DNA from: Chiua virens
Lineage: Eukaryota; Basidiomycota; Agaricomycetes; Boletales; Boletaceae
Length of the DNA stretch: 64,000 nt
NCBI GenBank assembly: GCA_019787685.1
Contig: JAHNUO010000003.1
Location: 1 to 64,000, forward strand
Direction: 5' to 3'
Shown here one piece after another: positions 59,422 through 64,000 of the stretch (position 1 is the first letter of the stretch; the number at the start of each line of letters is the position of its first letter). The notes beneath the pieces are model-generated. The model saw nothing but the letters and a program-made list of their open reading frames with translations, had not been told where the DNA came from and made no database searches. The translations under genes and the position numbers were made by a program.

Positions 59422-59440
59422 GACGTTCACTGTGAACGTC
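59422..59440. repeat. 19-bp perfect palindrome
   Basis: GACGTTCAC-T-GTGAACGTC has nine-base arms around one central base, just before the minisatellite. It could be a protein-binding site or a hairpin. Confidence 0.7.
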
Positions 59441-59457
59441 GTGGGTCACCTTATAGC

Positions 59458-60055
59458 AGATGTTGCAACGCGCGTTCACCCTTCGGTCCCTTTCACGTTG
59501 CAACACAAGCATACTTGCAACGCATATTCCAGGTCTTCCCCTTGTTGTTTCTGTTGCAACGTTTGGACTGAGTAGGTTGCACCCACCATTACTGCTTTCC
59601 GTTCGCATTGCAACGCCCAGCACTCACTCTTGTTCGGGCCCCATTCAGGTTGCAACACGGGCATGCTTACGATGCATATTCCAGGCCTTCCCCTTATTGT
59701 TTCTGTTGCAACGTTTGGACTGAGTAGGTTATCTGCCTCTCCTCCTTTTCGTTGCAACGCACTTACTTGTCTAGCACCTACAATTACCACTTCCGTTTGC
59801 ATTGCAAGCCCAGCGCTCACTCTCGCTCGGGCCCCATTCAGGTTGCAACACGGGCATGCTTACGACGCGTATTCCAGGCCTTCCCCTTATTGTTTCTGTT
59901 GCAACGTTTGGACTGAGTAGGTTATCTGCCTCTCCTCCTTTTTCGTTGCAATGCCCAGCGCTCACTCTTGCTCGGGCCCCATTTAGGTTGCAACACATGC
60001 ATACCCTTGCCTCCCCCTCCTGTTCTTTCTATTGCAATGCTTGGGCCAGTAAGTT
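59458..60055. repeat. Minisatellite with GTTGCAAC words
   Basis: Three to four imperfect tandem units of about 150-190 bp. The block 'TTCCAGG-CTTCCCCTT-TT' followed by 'GTTTCTGTTGCAACGTTTGG' and 'ACTGAGTAGG' recurs near 59527, 59680 and 59868. 'CGGGCCCCATT-AGGTTGCAAC' recurs between them. The palindromic word GTTGCAAC or close variants occur every 30-60 bp. Confidence 0.85.
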
Positions 60056-60327
60056 CTCTCCGCAACGGCGAGACTCCGATGACGTCGATTGACGCCGGCG
60101 GGAGCAGGGCTCTGACGACGACGGTGCACAACCAACAGTTTTCCTCATCCTTCGGAAAGTCTTGCATACATTCAACTTCTAGATATATTGTATCTGTTTT
60201 GTCTTGAGACCGTATTCTCTAGAGCAACATGGGATATTGTATTATCTAAACGACATACGTTGTACATGTTAAACATGTTAATACCAAGAAAGTCGACAAG
60301 ATATGCGTCGCTCAAGTCTCTTATACT

Positions 60328-61682
60328 TTAGATTTTTGCTTTCTGAATGGTGGATGAGCTAGGATGAAAGGGAAATAACAACAATGCACGTACTTGGTTG
60401 CACTCTGACCATTGGTAACACCATTATGGGCTGCTCGCTTTTTCCCTCTTGAATTTCCCTTACTTGTGGGAAGTGGCACATGGTTTTCCTTCCCGAGGTC
60501 ACCAATTGCATTGTCTCTTTGAGCTCGCTGATATGGGACTTGCTTTCGTTTTGAGCGACTCAAAATCCCCCTGCCACTGCTGATTTCGATATTTGACCCT
60601 GGTGTCTGCTGAGGGATATTGACGACAGTCACGACACCCGGTTCCGTCGGTGATTTCGGGGGAGCAGACAGTACTTGGATAGGCGTCAACGGGCCAGATG
60701 TTTGCATTCTCGGCTGGTCTGGCACAGAGGTTAAGACGGCCTCGGACAGGGGCATGTGCATATTCGGAGCACCCCCGACTTGAATAACTTGAGGCACCGA
60801 GGCATCGACATTGATGAAAGAAGATTGATTTCCAAAATTGAATGTGGGGGGTTGAAAAGGCGTTAACGGTGCTGCCTGATTCTGAGCGGATTGAGTATCG
60901 AAAATTCCTCCAGCAAGTGTCGATGGGAAAACGGGCATGCAAGCCGACAAATCCAGAGAGGGGGATTGATTATACCCCCAGTAATTCCAGTCCATCGAAA
61001 TATCACCAAGATTCCCAATGGGCTGTGCAAGAAGATCCGAGAATGACGAAGGAAAGATAGGCACAGTGTGCCCAGAAAATAATTTATCGGGGGAGGACGG
61101 TAGTATAGAAGGCAAAGGCAAGTAAGTTTGAAGGGGGTCCTGGGACGCCGAGACGCATGGAGATGTCGCCATTGTGACAGCAAGCGGAGCTGGTGCCGCA
61201 ACCGTGTTGGCTGTTGTTGCAAGGCAAGTTGATATTGCAACGCCAGCCCTGGGAGGTGATGCGACGGGGATGTGATTGAATGGTGTTGCAACATTGGGAA
61301 GCAATGCAACAGGGGCTTGAGAGGGAACAGAAGACTCAAAAGTATGATCTGGAGTGGGTGCCGCAGGGATGAACGTTGTTGCAACATGGGGCGATGATGC
61401 AACTGCAGCTTGCCAGTGAAGGGGGACAGAAGACTGAGAAGCATGGTTTGTAGGTGCTGTAGGGATGGGGATTGTTGCAACACTAGGTGGCGATGCAACG
61501 CACAGCGGGCTAGGTGGTATATAAGAGGGGAGGAGCAGAGTCTCTGTCACCTTCTCCCTCGTTCTCTTCCCCTCGCTCACAGAGCTCCTCTTTCTCAATG
61601 TCTTCGTCACTGCCTTCCTTAGATGTTCCCTGTGCTCCTGTCGTCTCTTCGTCAAGGTCGGCGGATGCCTCGTCTGCCTCAT
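60328..61682 (-). CDS. Disordered, repeat-containing hypothetical protein
   Basis: The frame runs from the ATG at 61682 (MRQTRHPPTLTKRRQ) to about 60390. A final intron (GTACGT...TTCAG) joins 'QSATK' to a four-residue last exon ending at 60328. The protein is about 430 residues, low in ordered structure. A basic, Glu-rich start is followed by Pro/Ala/Ser/Val tandem repeats ('SPPSVATIPIPTAPT', 'SPHVATTFIPAAPT', 'LPNVATPF'), a Phe/Asn-containing middle, and a basic tail ('SRSKRKQVPYQRAQRDN', 'KKRAAHN'). The repeats arise from GTTGCAAC/GATGCAAC words like those of the adjacent minisatellite. Similar basic-tailed proteins accompany transposon-rich fungal DNA, but I cannot assign a family. Confidence 0.5.
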
Positions 61683-61719
61683 CGCCAGACTCAGCTCTAG
61701 TGATTCCGTGACCTGGCCT

Positions 61720-61870
61720 GAAAGCCCTGAGCCGATCAAGCCGGGCCCCAAAAAGCCTGGCCAAGCCGGGCCGCATTAGGGGCTTGGTGGAGCTTGGAGC
61801 TCGGCTTGCCATTTTAAGAAGCCATGAGCCAAGCCGAGCCAGGCCCCAGAAGCCCTGAAGCCCCGCAGAA
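61720..61870. repeat. GC-rich AAGCC/GGCTT repeat patch
   Basis: Short imperfect words (AAGCCGGGCC, AAGCCTGGCC, GAGCCAAGCCGAGCC, AAGCCCTGAAGCCCC) recur in both orientations directly upstream of the hAT-like gene. This may be the terminal region of that transposon. Confidence 0.45.
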
Positions 61871-61977
61871 GATTGCATGTTCTTGTTACCGGTGACAGCC
61901 GATAACTATAAACGGTATGCAGATATGAAATTTTCATTTCGTCTGCCAATCCCATTTGTTCACTTATTACAGGCAAT

Positions 61978-62496
61978 ATGTCTGACACCGAACAGCCTCG
62001 CCGGCCCAAACGTACAGCCACACCATCTGCACACGTGACATGTGCTGAGAATGCTGCCGATTTGGAGCTTTCCTCCCACCGGAAAGCTCAGGTAGCAACG
62101 CAGCCACATGAAGGCGTCCTTCAAGGCAACAATCCACTGGCACCTGGCAGCGAAGCTGGCCCAAAACGGACTCGGAAAGTCCTCGACATTGACGCTGCCA
62201 TATCCGATGCTGAATCCGATGCCGAGAGCCCACCCAAAAAGAAAAAAGGTGAGTTTGCAGCGACCATATACTAATTTCTCACAACATTTTGTAGGGCTTC
62301 AGAAGGCCAATAGATCTGCCTGTGACAGGGCCCTTACTACTGGGTTTGACGGCCTGCTCAAGGACATCCAGGTCATTGAAGTAGATGAGCCAGCCAAGAA
62401 GGGATGGGCTGAACGCACTCAAGATATCGACGCGCACTTCTCTGCTCCATACCTTAACTTGGACAACAAGAAGGTTCGAGATTGTAATGCCTGCAG
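61978..62496 (+). CDS. hAT-type transposase, N-terminal exons only
   Basis: Exon 1 (61978-62248) begins MSDTEQPRRPKRTA and is acidic, ending in a basic run. Exon 2 (62295-62496) encodes 'KKGWAERTQDIDAHFSAPYL' and then 'KKVRDCNAC', which resembles the BED-type zinc finger at the start of fungal hAT transposases. The next donor (AG|GTGCGT) is intact, but 43 bp further on an LTR element begins. The remaining exons are not in the window. Family call from the BED-like block only. Confidence 0.5.
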
Positions 62497-62538
62497 GTGC
62501 GTTTCCTTTTCTTTGCGTCGTCAAATTTCTATTAATTG

Positions 62539-63268
62539 TGTTACAATTTCTTTCTTTCGCTCCACTTGTACTTCTTCACTACACTCGATACCTAGGTATC
62601 CTCGTACGTTCATCCGTACTCGTTTCCCCATTCACTTTGTAACTCCGCACCGGCCTTACCCAGTTGCTTACGTTTTCCCTTTCTCGTCATCGTCCGATGG
62701 CATCGCACTTACTCATTCTTTTCTCGTCATCGTCCGATGGCTTCGCATTTGTCATTTCGCTTTCGTCATCGTCCGCTGCCTTCGCATCGTACGATTCCTC
62801 TTTGGTTTACTGCGCACTCCTTTTGGCCTTTGCCCTTCCGCTCTTCTGGCCTCCCCTTTTTAGTTACTTGGTCCGTGCGCAGTTCTCGTAGTATAAATAC
62901 CTCGCAGCGATACTCCTGTACCCTAGTCTTGATCTCCGCAATACTAGCTGAGTATCTCTGCTCCACTCGGAACCTTCCCTGTGACCACTCGACCAGGGAC
63001 TTCTCTCGTCGTCCCTTGACCCAACACTCGGACTCTTCGTAGTCACCCTCGACACTCGACCGTCCCTCGGGTATAGATTCCCAACCGGACAATTCTCAGC
63101 AACGCCTGAGTCTTCACTCGTCTCTCTGGTAGCAATCCGCTGACCAGAAACCCTTGTTCGACTCATCAGCGCACCACGTATCAAGTGGTGGTTGTTTGAG
63201 TTATCGCAGCCACTTGGTACTTGGCGCTTTTGCGGCTACGTTAGGTCCTACCCGGAACTATCGTAACA
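62539..63268 (+). repeat. Candidate 5' LTR
   Basis: It begins TGTTAC and ends GTAACA, the expected TG...CA inverted ends, and is 730 bp long. It contains tandem CTCGTCATCGTCCGATGG words (about 62685-62770) and a TATA box. The boundaries are inferred from the ends alone because the partner LTR is outside the window. Confidence 0.5.
62892..62897 (+). promoter_or_regulatory. TATA box of candidate LTR
   Basis: TATAAA inside the candidate LTR, upstream of the presumed R/U5 region and gag. It is consistent with an LTR promoter. Confidence 0.45.
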
Positions 63269-63661
63269 TAAGATCAAGACTACCAATACAGCCTGCCTTC
63301 GTGCAGCCAGCTGCCCACCATTGCAGGACGACCACCCACCCGTCCACTCTTGAACCCCGCTTGGAACCTCCGAGCCACCAACACCCCGACGTCGGATCTA
63401 TCTGACGAAAACCCTGAACCCTCGACCCCACTTTCTGAACCTCAGGAAGCAGACCTCGACATCAACGTCGAAGACCTTGACTTAGAGGACGATACCCAGC
63501 GACTAGCTGACCGTCTTCACCAAACACTCGACCTCCCCGCACTTGCCACCTTCGCATCCCCAACGACCCCACGAAGGCCGAATCCCGGACCACCATCTAT
63601 CCGGAATCCAAACCCATCCATCGTACCACCACCCGTACGAACAACGCCCACCTCGACCAAC

Positions 63662-64000
63662 ATGTCTAACAAGGCAGTTGAACTTCGTCTCGGAAAACCC
63701 TCAGCCTTCAACGGCTCCTACGATCGTGCCATACCATGGCTCAACGACGTCGCCACCTACCTCTTCGTCAATGACGATGTATACAACACCGAGAACAAAC
63801 GAGTCGCTTTTGCGCTCTCCTTCATGACCGAAGGATCTGCTCTGACTTGGGCCGATACGTTCCGCGCCAAGTCCATCATCGCAAGATCTTTTGGTACCTG
63901 GACCGACTGGCAGACGGAGTTCCGAAAGGACTTTGAACACCACGACACCAAGGGCGACGCCATCGCCTGGTTATCCACCACCCGCACTACCAAGAACGAG
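63662..64000 (+). CDS. Retrotransposon Gag, partial (runs off window)
   Basis: The ATG at 63662 begins MSNKAVELRLGKPSAFNG. The frame is also open upstream to about 63300, so an earlier start is possible. The Retrotrans_gag signature is visible: 'SAFNGSYDRAIPWLNDVATYL' without its full length, 'KRVAFALSFMTEGSALTWAD' and 'FGTWTDWQTEFRKDFE'. It would bind element RNA and form the particle. No stop is reached before base 64000. Confidence 0.8.
   Translation, partial: MSNKAVELRLGKPSAFNGSYDRAIPWLNDVATYLFVNDDVYNTENKRVAFALSFMTEGSALTWADTFRAKSIIARSFGTWTDWQTEFRKDFEHHDTKGDAIAWLSTTRTTKNE

Larger units (their letters stand above)
62539..64000 (+). mobile_element. Ty3/gypsy-type LTR retrotransposon, 5' part
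   Basis: A candidate 5' LTR (62539-63268) is followed by a leader and the start of gag, and the element continues beyond the window. It sits about 43 bp inside the third intron-to-be of the hAT-like gene, so it appears nested. The second LTR, pol and the target-site duplication cannot be seen here. Confidence 0.6.

Noticed and set aside
59458..60055. CRISPR array
   Set aside because: The repeat units are long, imperfect and not interleaved with uniform spacers, and the host is eukaryotic; it is a minisatellite.
60863..61498. A Leu/His-rich 211-codon minus-strand frame
   Set aside because: It is an alternative frame of the disordered repeat gene; composition follows the repeats and no domain is present.

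Overview
The window looks like nuclear DNA of a filamentous basidiomycete, most likely an Agaricomycete. Genes are split by many short GT-AG introns of about 40-70 nt. Their families are typical of mushroom-forming fungi and relatives: an NB-ARC/TPR receptor-like ATPase, a P450 tandem array, F-box proteins opening 'LLNIFGHC', a DUF1399-type glycine-rich domain protein, hAT remnants and a Ty3/gypsy Gag. One tRNA-Ser(AGA) is present. I saw no rRNA, CRISPR array or bacterial-type operon.

Layout. 0.2-2.2 kb: a frameshifted P450 copy (minus). 3.3-5.1 kb: long-chain-base-phosphate phosphatase. 6.3-9.4 kb: full-length NLR-like ATPase. 9.8-10.4 kb: small basic hypothetical (minus). 10.7-12.0 kb: membrane-anchored HSL-type alpha/beta hydrolase with a 14-nt micro-exon. 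12.3-16.2 kb: VPS11 with two apparent frameshifts. 16.4-17.5 kb: HOP2 (minus). 18.9-20.0 kb: zinc-finger-like protein (minus). 22.5-24.9 kb: a protein with three tandem AIG1/GIMAP-like GTPase domains (minus). 25.2-27.9 kb: small hypothetical, BTB protein, acetolactate synthase regulatory subunit. 28.3-36.1 kb: three tandem P450 genes plus a P450 exon relic (all minus). 36.8-38.0 kb: 7TM protein (minus). 38.0-42.5 kb: gene-poor, with a decayed direct repeat. 42.5-44.2 kb: F-box protein. 44.7 kb: tRNA-Ser. 44.8-46.3 kb: MTF2-like mitochondrial protein. 46.3-47.1 kb: relics of a FAD monooxygenase and of VPS11. 47.6-50.5 kb: PDK1-type kinase with PH domain. 51.3-52.2 kb: an NLR paralogue lacking its whole nucleotide-binding module. 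53.2-54.3 kb: decayed phenol-hydroxylase-like FAD monooxygenase. 54.8-56.0 kb: shortened F-box paralogue. 56.7-59.2 kb: glycine-rich domain protein. 59.4-60.1 kb: GTTGCAAC-rich minisatellite. 60.3-61.7 kb: disordered repeat protein. 62.0 kb to the end: a hAT-like transposase start with a gypsy-type LTR element apparently inserted in its intron, running off the window.

The conserved genes (VPS11, HOP2, ILV6, PDK1, LCB phosphatase, MTF2) do not form one pathway; they are housekeeping islands among fast-evolving accessory genes. The accessory part is shaped by duplication and decay: four P450 copies plus a stray exon, two NLR-type genes, two F-box genes, a VPS11 fragment and two FAD-monooxygenase relics. 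The most interesting candidates are the NB-deleted NLR paralogue, the triple-GTPase protein, the mosaic P450 array, and an over-represented intergenic 8-mer (GACTCGGA / TCCGAGTC).

Caveat: single-base frame breaks occur in several otherwise coding-like genes (VPS11 twice, the MTF2-like gene, the zinc-finger gene, P450 copy 1). Some may be assembly indels rather than biology. Exon boundaries were inferred by eye from GT-AG sites, reading frame and family similarity.
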